Origin: an uncultured Pseudomonadota bacterium
GTDB lineage: Bacteria; Pseudomonadota; Gammaproteobacteria; Burkholderiales; Methylophilaceae
Direction of reading: 5' to 3'
Length of the DNA: 34,862 nt
NCBI GenBank assembly: GCA_903876765.1
Contig: CAIRBH010000028.1
Span: 1-34,862 of the forward strand
Below, piece by piece: positions 24,068 through 31,868 of this stretch; the stretch's first letter is position 1; each line of letters opens with the position of its first letter. The position numbers and the translations under genes are program-made. The notes beneath the pieces were generated by a model, which was given only the letters and a program-made list of their open reading frames with translations, made no database searches and had not been told where the DNA came from.

Positions 24068-25459
24068 CTAAATTGATACCTGTACAACTAAGGGTATATG
24101 GATATAGATAGTCGTGCCAAGATTCGGTTCAGAAACTAAATTAAAATGCCCATGAAAACCTTGCACCCGTTCTCGCATGCCGAGCAATCCAAAATGTTGA
24201 CTTTGGTCGACTGCTGCCATATTCATACCTATGCCATCATCATGCAAGGTAAGCTGAAGTTCATCTGCCTGCACCGCCAGTTTGACTTCTATCTGAGTCG
24301 CGCGTGCATGCTTTAAAGCATTATTAATCGCTTCTTGCACTATACGGTAAACGTTGATATTGAGCATTTCACCCAGCTGATCTAAATCGCCATGCAAAGT
24401 TAAGTTAAAGCGTATATCTGGATTAAGTTTTTGCCAATGATTCACTGCATCACGCAAGGTTTCAGCAAGACCTAAATTATCCAATGCGCCTGGCCTTAGC
24501 TTGCGAATAATATTGTGCATGCCATCGTAAATTTCATTGGCTGCCGCCACGATGGTTTGAGCATTACCAGCTACGTCAGGGGCTTTTTCTTTGGTTTTAT
24601 TCACAATAGCCACCGCAAACGTCTTAATCGCCGTGACATATTGCCCAAGCTCATCATGCAGCTCACGGGCTAAACTGCGGCGCTCATCCTCAATATGCGT
24701 TTGTATGAGCTGGGTCAGTTGGCGATTTTCTTCCAACTGGCGCTCAGCAGCCAGTGACTCTGCCATACGGTTTAAGCTGTGACCTATACGGTCAAATTCG
24801 GGCAAAGTAAATGTGGGTAGCCGTGCGCTTAAATCGCCTTTTTCCATGCGATTAATCGAAGCTAAAATGCGCTTAATCGGTCGCAGAGAATGACTCAGCA
24901 AGGCATATACCATAAGATTAAGCAATATGAAAAAAGCCAATCCAGCCCACATCAGCTGCCTAAAGCCAGACCAAGCCTCACGAATTGAGCCCGCAGCGCT
25001 AGATGACACTACCAAAGTGCCATAACGTATCCTGCGCTCAACTATCTCTGTCGGTGGCTCGACTAACTTTACAAACCACAACGGCGCATGTACTCCAGAT
25101 TTATAGGTAGACGCTGGCGAAATATAGAGCAGCGTGCCGCGTATATCATAAAGCTCAATATGGCTGCTACGCACATAGCCTAGCGATTGCAAAAACCTTT
25201 GCAACACTTTATCAGTCTGCCCATACTCAGGATTAAGCGCCGAGCTAACAATCACGGTATCTAGCAATTGCACCGTCACTCGACTTGCCGCCTCCACACG
25301 CTCACGAATTGAAACCCGCGTATCGTTCACTAAAATTGTACCCACCACCATAATAAATGCCAGTGACAGCAAGGTGATTAATAAATTTAAACGGAATTTT
25401 AGGCTCATGAAGATTAAATTTTTGGCTAATTTTTTTGCTTTATTCACTATGGTTGTCAT
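24068..25459 (-). CDS. Membrane sensor histidine kinase (HisKA_3/NarX-UhpB type)
   Basis: A 463-residue inner-membrane kinase. TM1 is at about 25-44 and TM2 at about 168-189, enclosing a periplasmic sensor region of roughly 120 residues. A HAMP domain follows (190-243), then the dimerisation/phosphoacceptor helix with H268 in ARELHDELGQ, and the HATPase_c domain (N box REAINNALKHA-like QEAINNALKHA 375-385, G1 DDGIG 407-411, G2 GLLGMRER 424-431). All catalytic motifs are intact. The sensor domain is not recognisable as PAS or CHASE, so the ligand is unknown. It is co-transcribed with the NarL-type regulator. ATG at 25459 is used; an internal Met at residue 18 just before TM1 is an alternative start. 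Confidence 0.93.
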   Translation of the reverse strand: MTTIVNKAKKLAKNLIFMSLKFRLNLLITLLSLAFIMVVGTILVNDTRVSIRERVEAASRVTVQLLDTVIVSSALNPEYGQTDKVLQRFLQSLGYVRSSHIELYDIRGTLLYISPASTYKSGVHAPLWFVKLVEPPTEIVERRIRYGTLVVSSSAAGSIREAWSGFRQLMWAGLAFFILLNLMVYALLSHSLRPIKRILASINRMEKGDLSARLPTFTLPEFDRIGHSLNRMAESLAAERQLEENRQLTQLIQTHIEDERRSLARELHDELGQYVTAIKTFAVAIVNKTKEKAPDVAGNAQTIVAAANEIYDGMHNIIRKLRPGALDNLGLAETLRDAVNHWQKLNPDIRFNLTLHGDLDQLGEMLNINVYRIVQEAINNALKHARATQIEVKLAVQADELQLTLHDDGIGMNMAAVDQSQHFGLLGMRERVQGFHGHFNLVSEPNLGTTIYIHIPLVVQVSI

Positions 25460-25505
25460 GATAAGTTAACATGTGTAGAGTTTAACAACTTTAATTAAAT
25501 AGCCA

Positions 25506-25526
25506 TATAGTGATATTCACTATAAT
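25506..25526. promoter_or_regulatory. Palindrome between the kinase gene and dhaL, overlapping a consensus -10
   Basis: TATAGTGA-TAT-TCACTATA (25506-25524), eight-bp arms. Its right arm ends in TATAAT (25521-25526), a perfect -10 for dhaL about 24 bases before the ATG; no good -35 is seen 17 bp upstream, as expected for an activated promoter. A related half-site CATAGTGAATA lies within the first codons of the kinase gene (minus strand). Confidence 0.55.
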
Positions 25527-25549
25527 CAAGCTCTTGGAATAAATCGCAG

Positions 25550-26179
25550 ATGAAAACCGCCTTTATCATCCTCGCCAGTCAAAAAATTCAACGGGAGATT
25601 TTAGCCCATGAACATACTTTAGAATCTCTAGACCGCGCCATAGGCGATGGCGATCACTATATTAATATGAAGCGTGGCGCTCAGACGATTACTGAAATGG
25701 CTGCCGATTTAGCGCCTCTTCAGCCAGATGCTGTACTCAATAAAATTGGCCTAAAATTGCTCAGCACCATAGGTGGCGCATCGGGGCCTTTGTTGGCTAG
25801 CTTTTTTATTAGCATGGGCAAGTCACTGCAAAATAACAACGCCAGTACTTTAAATATTGCCGAGGCTTTTGCGGCGGGCGTACTAGCCATTAGGCAACGT
25901 GGCAAAGCTGATCTTGGCGAAAAAACCATGCTAGACGTGCTAATACCGGTATCAAATCAGTTTTTATTACTGACTCAGCAAGGCCGCGATACGTCGCACA
26001 TTTGCCGCAGCCTAATAGCAACAGCCGAGCTAGGCATGCTAGCGACCAAAGACCTGATTGCCAGCAAAGGCCGAGCGGCTGGCCTAGGTGAACGGGCGAT
26101 AGGTCACATTGACCCTGGGGCAAAAAGTTGCCAATTGATCATCACCACGGTATGCAATTTAATATTAAATGATGAATAA
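25550..26179 (+). CDS. dhaL: Dihydroxyacetone kinase, ADP/ATP-binding subunit DhaL
   Basis: Nucleotide-binding half of dihydroxyacetone kinase, 209 residues (E. coli 210). The Mg-nucleotide aspartates D28, D33 and D35 lie in LDRAIGDGDH, matching E. coli D30, D35 and D37. TIGGASGPLLASFF near 75-88, KADLGEKTMLDVLIPV near 125-140 and GRAAGLGERAIGHIDPGA near 178-195 complete the Dak2 fold. The residue after GDGDH is Tyr where Gly is common, a small variation. The order dhaL-dhaK is the reverse of the E. coli dhaKLM order, and no dhaM follows. Together they would phosphorylate dihydroxyacetone to DHAP in the cytoplasm. Confidence 0.9.
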   Translation: MKTAFIILASQKIQREILAHEHTLESLDRAIGDGDHYINMKRGAQTITEMAADLAPLQPDAVLNKIGLKLLSTIGGASGPLLASFFISMGKSLQNNNASTLNIAEAFAAGVLAIRQRGKADLGEKTMLDVLIPVSNQFLLLTQQGRDTSHICRSLIATAELGMLATKDLIASKGRAAGLGERAIGHIDPGAKSCQLIITTVCNLILNDE

Positions 26180-26257
26180 ACTGACTATCGATTACTCATT
26201 CTCGAGATTATTCATTCTCGGTTTGCCTAACACGACAGCATTATAGATGGAGGAATC

Positions 26258-27262
26258 ATGAAAAAATTTATCAATAAGGTTGATGATATTTTGCTTGAAA
26301 GCCTAAGCGGTTTTAGTGCCGCGCATGCTGATTTAGTGAGCTTGCACTTTGACCCCGCCTTTATTGTGCGTCACAATAAAGCCAGCAATAAAGTCGCTAT
26401 TATCTCTGGCGGCGGCTCTGGCCATGAGCCGCTACACGCTGGTTATATCGGCTACGGTATGCTAGATGCCGCCTGCCCTGGCCATGTATTTACCTCACCC
26501 ACACCAGACCAAATGTTGGCGGCAGCTGAAGCAGTGCATGCTAATCAAGGAATATTATTTATCGTCAAAAACTACGCGGGCGATGTGATGAATTTTGAAA
26601 TGGCCGCAGAAATGCTCGCTTTTGACAATGCCACCGTCTACACCAGTGATGATTGTGCGGTGATTAATAGCACCTACACCACTGGCCGCCGCGGTGTGGC
26701 AGGCACAGTCATCGTAGAAAAATGTGTAGGCAGCTTGGCAGAATCAGGGGCAAATCTGCAAGCCTGCAAAGCGCTGGGCGATAAAGTCAATCAACGCACC
26801 TCCAGTATAGGGGTGGCATTAACCAGCTGCACGGTGCCAGCCGCTGGTCGCCCTACTTTTGATATTGGTAACACTGAGATTGAAATGGGCGTTGGCATAC
26901 ATGGTGAACCTGGCCGTAAGCGAGAACAGATGCGTGAAGCTGACGCCATTATGATTGACTGTGTTGATGCGATTTTGGCTGATTTTAAGGTTAAAAATTT
27001 ACCCCTAGAAAAAGCTAATGAAGCCTTGTTGTTGATTAATGGCTTTGGCGCAACGCCCTTGATGGAGCTTTATTTAATTTACAACATCGCCGCTAAGCTA
27101 TTCAAGCAACACGGCATTAATATTGCGCGTTCATTGGTCGGCAACTACACCACCGCACTTGATATGGCGGGCGCATCTGTGACTTTATGCATGCTAGATG
27201 ATGAGATTAAACAACACTGGGATAGCCCAGTGCATACCGCCGCCCTGCGCTGGGGGTGCTAA
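26258..27262 (+). CDS. dhaK: Dihydroxyacetone kinase, substrate-binding subunit DhaK
   Basis: Binds dihydroxyacetone covalently as a hemiaminal and passes it to DhaL for phosphorylation. The protein has 334 residues (E. coli 356). GGGSGHEP gives H56 and NYAGDVMNFEMA gives D109, both at the same numbers as E. coli; the substrate-linking histidine is H215 in GVGIHGEPG (E. coli H218). A strong GGAGGAATC ribosome-binding site precedes the ATG, 78 bp after dhaL. The stop codon abuts the stop of the convergent methyltransferase gene with no gap. In methylotrophs such a kinase may recycle dihydroxyacetone, an inference here. Confidence 0.94.
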   Translation: MKKFINKVDDILLESLSGFSAAHADLVSLHFDPAFIVRHNKASNKVAIISGGGSGHEPLHAGYIGYGMLDAACPGHVFTSPTPDQMLAAAEAVHANQGILFIVKNYAGDVMNFEMAAEMLAFDNATVYTSDDCAVINSTYTTGRRGVAGTVIVEKCVGSLAESGANLQACKALGDKVNQRTSSIGVALTSCTVPAAGRPTFDIGNTEIEMGVGIHGEPGRKREQMREADAIMIDCVDAILADFKVKNLPLEKANEALLLINGFGATPLMELYLIYNIAAKLFKQHGINIARSLVGNYTTALDMAGASVTLCMLDDEIKQHWDSPVHTAALRWGC

Positions 27263-28084
27263 CTAACTGGCAAAGCGGCTTTGCAAGGCCTCTAAATTAA
27301 GTTCATGCAGAATTGCCTCTAGCCGCGTTTGGGCATTGTTACGTGCCTGACCAGTATATTTAGCAATAATCAATTCATTTTTCATCGAGTGCTCCCAACC
27401 CACCAGCTCGGTGACTGTAACTTGGTAGCCCGCCGCCTCTAGCTGCAAACAACGTAAAACGTTGGTAATTTGGCTACCGAATTCACGGGTATGGATGGGA
27501 TGCCGCCAAATTTCACTTAATGGCGTTTTAGCAAAACTTTCATTTTTATGTTGGCGCAACACCTCAGCCACCTCAGCCTGACAACAAGGCACTAACACCA
27601 TATACTTCGCCTGCTTTTTAAGGCCAAACTGTATGGCATCATCGGTAGCGGTATTACAAGCATGCAATGCTGTGACAATATCTACTTTTTCGGGGATAGT
27701 GCTAGATAAAATCGACTGCTCAACCGTTAAATGTTGAAAATCCATGCGAGAAAAATGTAAATCTGCGGCTAATTGCTTTGATTTTTCGACCAATTCAGCG
27801 CGTGTTTCTATGCCTATGACCTGCCCTGAGGCATGTTGCTTGAGCAACAAATCATACAAAATAAAGCCTAAATAAGATTTACCCGCACCGTGATCAACTA
27901 TCACAGGGTTGGGGTTTTGCAACAGCACATCATTAAACAGGGGCTCAATAAAATTCACCAAATGGTAAACCTGTTTGAGTTTACGCCGACTATCTTGGTT
28001 AAGCTTGCCGTCACGCGTCAGAATATGCAGCGCTTTTAGTAGTTCGACGGACTGATTGGGGCGGATTTCGGCAATTTGGGTCAT
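27263..28084 (-). CDS. Class I SAM-dependent methyltransferase, unknown substrate
   Basis: A 273-residue protein with the Rossmann methyltransferase signature VDHGAGKSYLGFIL (about 63-76), IGIETR for the second strand and LHACNTATDDAI plus VPCCQAEVA further on. The CNTATDDA and PCCQ blocks are characteristic of the Methyltransf_32 type, proteins related to GSTCD/TRMT13-like enzymes, for which RNA or small molecule substrates have been proposed. The N-terminal 60 residues are helical and may bind RNA. It is a single gene facing away from rbgA. I would not assign a substrate. Confidence 0.82.
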   Translation of the reverse strand: MTQIAEIRPNQSVELLKALHILTRDGKLNQDSRRKLKQVYHLVNFIEPLFNDVLLQNPNPVIVDHGAGKSYLGFILYDLLLKQHASGQVIGIETRAELVEKSKQLAADLHFSRMDFQHLTVEQSILSSTIPEKVDIVTALHACNTATDDAIQFGLKKQAKYMVLVPCCQAEVAEVLRQHKNESFAKTPLSEIWRHPIHTREFGSQITNVLRCLQLEAAGYQVTVTELVGWEHSMKNELIIAKYTGQARNNAQTRLEAILHELNLEALQSRFAS

Positions 28085-28188
28085 GGCGTTATTTTAAGGC
28101 AAAAATGTAATCAAGCGATTGAATACAGATAAAAACTTGATTTCAAGCGCTCAATGTTAAAATGGCGATATATAGTAATTTGTTTAAT

Positions 28189-28224
28189 GCCTCGAAAAAT
28201 AAAAAAGTTTAAGCAAGACGAGGC
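28189..28224. repeat. Short inverted repeat upstream of rbgA
   Basis: GCCTCG (28189-28194) and CGAGGC (28219-28224) flank a 24-base A-rich loop. Downstream, AAAGTATTG occurs twice (28274 and 28289). This unexplained 243-bp AT-rich gap lies between divergent genes and probably holds the rbgA promoter. Confidence 0.35.
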
Positions 28225-28327
28225 GTGAGATATTTTTTGGGTGCGCTGCATATGAATAATATGTAAGCAATCAAAAGTATTGAGCAACAAAGTATTGCAA
28301 CAGATTTTTTATTTTTAGAGGTGTTAA

Positions 28328-29272
28328 ATGGCGATTCAATGGTATCCGGGGCATATGACCCAAGCACGCAAAAAAGCCGAAGAAACCATGGAGTTTATGG
28401 ACATCGTGATTGAGGTGCTTGATGCGCGCGTGCCAGAGGCTAGCCATAATCCCGTTATCAATGAAATGCGCTTATTTCGCCAACGCCCTAACCTAAAAAT
28501 ATTAAATAAATCTGACTTGGCTGACCCTAAAGCAACCGAAGCTTGGCTCAATTACTTTAATCGACAACCCAACACCAAAGCCGTTGCGCTTTCGTGTAAA
28601 AAACCGGGCGAAGCCAATAAAATTCCCAAACTATGCTTGGCGCTCACGCCCCATCGCGGCACGCATTTAAAGCCATTACGCATGTTAATTATGGGCATTC
28701 CTAACGTCGGTAAATCCACCTTAATGAACGCACTGTTAAACCGCCGCGTAGCAAAAGTCGGCGATGAGCCAGCGGTGACCAAAAGCCAGCAGCGCTTTGA
28801 TTTATCTGAAACCATGAGCATTACCGACACGCCCGGCATGATGTGGCCAAAAATTGAGTATGAATCTGACGGCTACATGCTGGCCGCCAGCCATGCCATT
28901 GGCCGCAATGCGGTGATTGATGAAGATGTAGCGCTATTTTTGGCGGACAATTTACTAAAAAATTACCCTGCGCTAATCAATGCACGCTACAAACTAGACA
29001 GCATGAAGCACGAAGCTGGCTTGTTAAATGTGCTCAACATAGATGGGGTAGATTTGCTTGAAGCCATCGCCAGACGTCGCTCATACAAACGCCATGATGG
29101 CCTATACGATATGGAAAAAACAGCAGTCGCATTTTTAACCGATTACCGTAGCGGTGCGATTGGCAGAATTAGCCTTGAAACGCCTGCCAGTCGGCAACTG
29201 ATGATGCAAAAAACATTGCCCGTAGAAGCCAACGACGAGGCCTTGCCTGAAGCAAATGAAACGCTAGATTAA
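28328..29272 (+). CDS. ylqF: Ribosome biogenesis GTPase RbgA/YlqF
   Basis: Circularly permuted GTPase, 314 residues, acting late in 50S subunit assembly. The permuted order is visible: G4 NKSD (60-63) comes before G1 GIPNVGKST (123-131), followed by G2 around T151 and G3 DTPG (167-170). The N-terminus MAIQWYPGHMTQARK is the family hallmark, and the C-terminal ANTAR-like RNA-binding domain runs from about 200 to 290. Bacillus RbgA is 282 residues; the extra length is mainly the acidic tail (VEANDEALPEANETLD). The gene end overlaps the stop of the small convergent ORF by four bases. Confidence 0.93.
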   Translation: MAIQWYPGHMTQARKKAEETMEFMDIVIEVLDARVPEASHNPVINEMRLFRQRPNLKILNKSDLADPKATEAWLNYFNRQPNTKAVALSCKKPGEANKIPKLCLALTPHRGTHLKPLRMLIMGIPNVGKSTLMNALLNRRVAKVGDEPAVTKSQQRFDLSETMSITDTPGMMWPKIEYESDGYMLAASHAIGRNAVIDEDVALFLADNLLKNYPALINARYKLDSMKHEAGLLNVLNIDGVDLLEAIARRRSYKRHDGLYDMEKTAVAFLTDYRSGAIGRISLETPASRQLMMQKTLPVEANDEALPEANETLD

Positions 29273-29529
29273 CGGTCTTTTTTGACCAGCTGCTTGCTAA
29301 ACTCAACTTCCAACTTACTGACGCGCTTAGGTATTTGCGGACCATAAGCATTCACAAACGTCACAAAATCATCCAACATCATGGGCTCGCACAAACGGAC
29401 TGAGTCGCCAGAGGCATTGGGCAAAACCAAACTAAACATCGCGCCACTATTCATGGTCATGGAATAATTGACATTATCGCTGCGGCGTTTCAGCCTATCG
29501 ATGGCGGCGCTGGCTCTGGTTGATCTCAT
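29269..29529 (-). CDS. Small uncharacterised protein (86 residues)
   Basis: I do not recognise a family. The N-terminus is basic (MRSTRASAAIDRLKRRSDN), a central stretch reads NYSMTMNSGAMFSLVLPN and the C-terminus is lysine-rich (KLEVEFSKQLVKKDR). No signal peptide or membrane segment is seen. Support for reality: AAGGAACCCGC just before the ATG is a good ribosome-binding site, codon use resembles the neighbours, and the frame stays open to a four-base overlap with rbgA. It is divergent from rep. Confidence 0.6.
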   Translation of the reverse strand: MRSTRASAAIDRLKRRSDNVNYSMTMNSGAMFSLVLPNASGDSVRLCEPMMLDDFVTFVNAYGPQIPKRVSKLEVEFSKQLVKKDR

Positions 29530-29560
29530 GCGGGTTCCTTGTGTGATCGGACTTTACTGA

Positions 29561-29598
29561 CAATAATAAAAATATTATGGCAATAATAAATATTATGG
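29561..29598. promoter_or_regulatory. Tandem AT-rich palindromes between the small ORF and rep
   Basis: Two near-copies of CAATAATAAAAATATTATGG (29561-29580; 29581-29598 lacks two A). Each has ATAATA and TATTAT arms. They lie between two divergent genes, about 32-69 bases before the small ORF's ATG, where a regulator or AT-rich promoter could act. Confidence 0.4.
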
Positions 29599-29715
29599 CA
29601 TGGATTAGCCCGTGCGCTTGCAACTTAAGTTTAGGTAGCTAGTTATGGCCTTAAACGCTAAAATCACGGGCTATAGTTTTTCCTCACTCTTACACTCTCA
29701 CTTTATAAGTCACGC

Positions 29716-31746
29716 ATGCTAAACAGCCTTAACTCGCCCCAGCGCGAGGCAGTTAAATATCTCGATGGTCCTTTGCTGGTTTTAGCTGGCGCTGGCAGCG
29801 GAAAAACACGCGTGATTACACAAAAAATCAGTTATTTGATTGATGAGGCGGGTTATTCCCCCAAAGAAATAGCCGCCATTACCTTTACCAATAAAGCCGC
29901 CCGAGAGATGCAAGATCGTGTCGCCAAGCTCATGCAGGGCAAAAGCACTAAAGGCCTGACCATTGCCACTTTTCACTCGCTAGGTTTGCAAATGCTACGG
30001 GCTGAGGCGGCGTTGCTAGGCTATAAGCCGCAGTTTTCAATTTTAGACGCCTCAGATAGCTTTAAAATTGTGGCGGATATTTTAGCCACTACCGATAAGC
30101 AATTGTTACGTAAAACCCAGTGGCAAATTTCGGCCTGGAAAAACGCCTTTATCAATGCCGACCAAGCCAGAGCGCAAGCCGATGAAGAGCTCAGCCACGC
30201 CGCCGCTAAGGTCTATCAGCTATACCAGCAAACACTTAAAGCCTATCAGGCGGTAGATTTTGATGATTTAATTAAATTGCCAGTAGAGCTATTTGAACAG
30301 CACGAAAGCGCGCTTAATAAATGGCAACGTAAATTGCAATACTTGCTGATAGACGAGTATCAAGACACCAACGCCTGCCAATACAAGCTGGTAAAAATGC
30401 TCACTGGCGTACGTGGCCAATTTACCGCAGTGGGCGATGATGACCAAGCTATTTATGGTTGGCGTGGCGCTGATGTACAAAATTTACGGCAACTGACCGA
30501 TGACTTTAGCAAACTTAAAGTGATTAAATTAGAGCAGAACTACCGCTCTACCGTGCGTATTTTGCGGGCGGCCAACCAAGTGATTAGCAATAACCCAAAA
30601 CTGTTTGAAAAGAAGCTGTGGAGTGACTTGGGCACGGGTGAATTAATTCAAGTATCTGCCGCTATGAGCGAAGAAGCCGAGGCTGAATCGGTCATCATGA
30701 AGTTACAAGCGCACAAGTTTGAATATAGAACCAAGTTTCTCGATTACGCCATTTTGTATCGCGGCAACCATCAAGCACGCATCTTTGAGCAGCAATTACG
30801 CAACCATAAAATCCCCTACACCGTGTCTGGCGGGCAATCATTTTTTGATAAAGCTGAGATTAAAGACTTAATCAGTTATTTACGCCTAATTGCCAACGAA
30901 GATGACGACCCAGCGTTTATCCGTGCCGCCACCACCCCGAAAAAAGGCATAGGCAACACCACCCTAGAGCGGCTGGGCGAATTTGCCAGCGCCCACAAAA
31001 TATCGCTATTTGCCGCCGCATTTGAAGCTGATTTTCAAAGTGAGGTGGGCCATAAACAATTAGATGATTTACTGAATTTTTGCCAATACATCAATAAACT
31101 ACAAGTGCGAGCCGTGCGCGACCCTGCTGGCGAAGTGCTCAATGATTTACTCAACACCATACAATACGAAGCCTTTCTGTACGACAGCGAAGAGCCTCGC
31201 GCTGCTGAAAGCAAATGGACCAATGTCATGGACTTTATTGCTTGGCTGACAAAAAAAGGCGAAGCTAACACCGAATATGGCAATGAAGCTGAAGGCAAAA
31301 ACCTATTAGAACTGACACAAATGGTATCACTGATGAGCCTATTAGAAGGCAATGACGCTGGCGAACCTGATGCGGTCAAACTCTCTACATTACATGCGGC
31401 TAAAGGGCTGGAGTTTGGTCACGTATTTTTAATTGGCGTAGAAGAAGGCATATTGCCACACCGCGAAAGCATAGACGCTGGCGTGCTTGACCCAAGTAAA
31501 ATTGAAGAAGAACGCCGTTTGATGTATGTGGGGATTACCCGCGCGCAAAAATCGCTAAACATCTCCTGGTGCAAAAAACGTAAACGTGCGGGTGAAATAC
31601 AAATGTGTGAGCCTAGTCGCTTTATTGCCGAACTACCCAAAGACGACGTGCGCCATTTTGGCAATCCATTTAATGATCCAGAAATTAGCAAAGACTTTGG
31701 TAAGTCAAAAATGGCCAATATTAAAGCCATGCTGGCGAATAAGTGA
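29716..31746 (+). CDS. rep: ATP-dependent DNA helicase Rep (UvrD/PcrA superfamily 1A)
   Basis: 3'-5' helicase that helps replication forks past bound proteins and restarts stalled forks. The protein has 676 residues (E. coli Rep 673). Motif I is GAGSGKT (25-31), Ia ITFTNKAAREM, II LLIDEYQDTN, III GDDDQAIYGWRGA, IV LEQNYRS, V LSTLHAAKGLEF and VI EERRLMYVGITRAQKSL: all present. The end (MANIKAMLANK) resembles Rep rather than UvrD. It is transcribed alone; the start at 29716 gives NSPQREAV at the usual spot. RecB-like extras and PcrA-type tails are absent. Confidence 0.95.
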   Translation: MLNSLNSPQREAVKYLDGPLLVLAGAGSGKTRVITQKISYLIDEAGYSPKEIAAITFTNKAAREMQDRVAKLMQGKSTKGLTIATFHSLGLQMLRAEAALLGYKPQFSILDASDSFKIVADILATTDKQLLRKTQWQISAWKNAFINADQARAQADEELSHAAAKVYQLYQQTLKAYQAVDFDDLIKLPVELFEQHESALNKWQRKLQYLLIDEYQDTNACQYKLVKMLTGVRGQFTAVGDDDQAIYGWRGADVQNLRQLTDDFSKLKVIKLEQNYRSTVRILRAANQVISNNPKLFEKKLWSDLGTGELIQVSAAMSEEAEAESVIMKLQAHKFEYRTKFLDYAILYRGNHQARIFEQQLRNHKIPYTVSGGQSFFDKAEIKDLISYLRLIANEDDDPAFIRAATTPKKGIGNTTLERLGEFASAHKISLFAAAFEADFQSEVGHKQLDDLLNFCQYINKLQVRAVRDPAGEVLNDLLNTIQYEAFLYDSEEPRAAESKWTNVMDFIAWLTKKGEANTEYGNEAEGKNLLELTQMVSLMSLLEGNDAGEPDAVKLSTLHAAKGLEFGHVFLIGVEEGILPHRESIDAGVLDPSKIEEERRLMYVGITRAQKSLNISWCKKRKRAGEIQMCEPSRFIAELPKDDVRHFGNPFNDPEISKDFGKSKMANIKAMLANK

Positions 31747-31788
31747 TTGAATTAGCAACTAAAGTTTATTGAATAACCTAGCCTCGGT

Positions 31789-31794
31789 TATAAT
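31789..31794 (+). promoter_or_regulatory. Possible -10 element of the uup promoter
   Basis: TATAAT matches the consensus exactly, in the 122-bp rep-uup gap. A TTGAAT (31769-31774) is only 14 bp upstream, so no well-spaced -35 is present. Confidence 0.3.
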
Positions 31795-31868
31795 ACAGCC
31801 CGTTATCATCTAGCCACATTGCTATTAACAACCGCACCATATTCACCTTTAAAATCGAATAACCTCAT

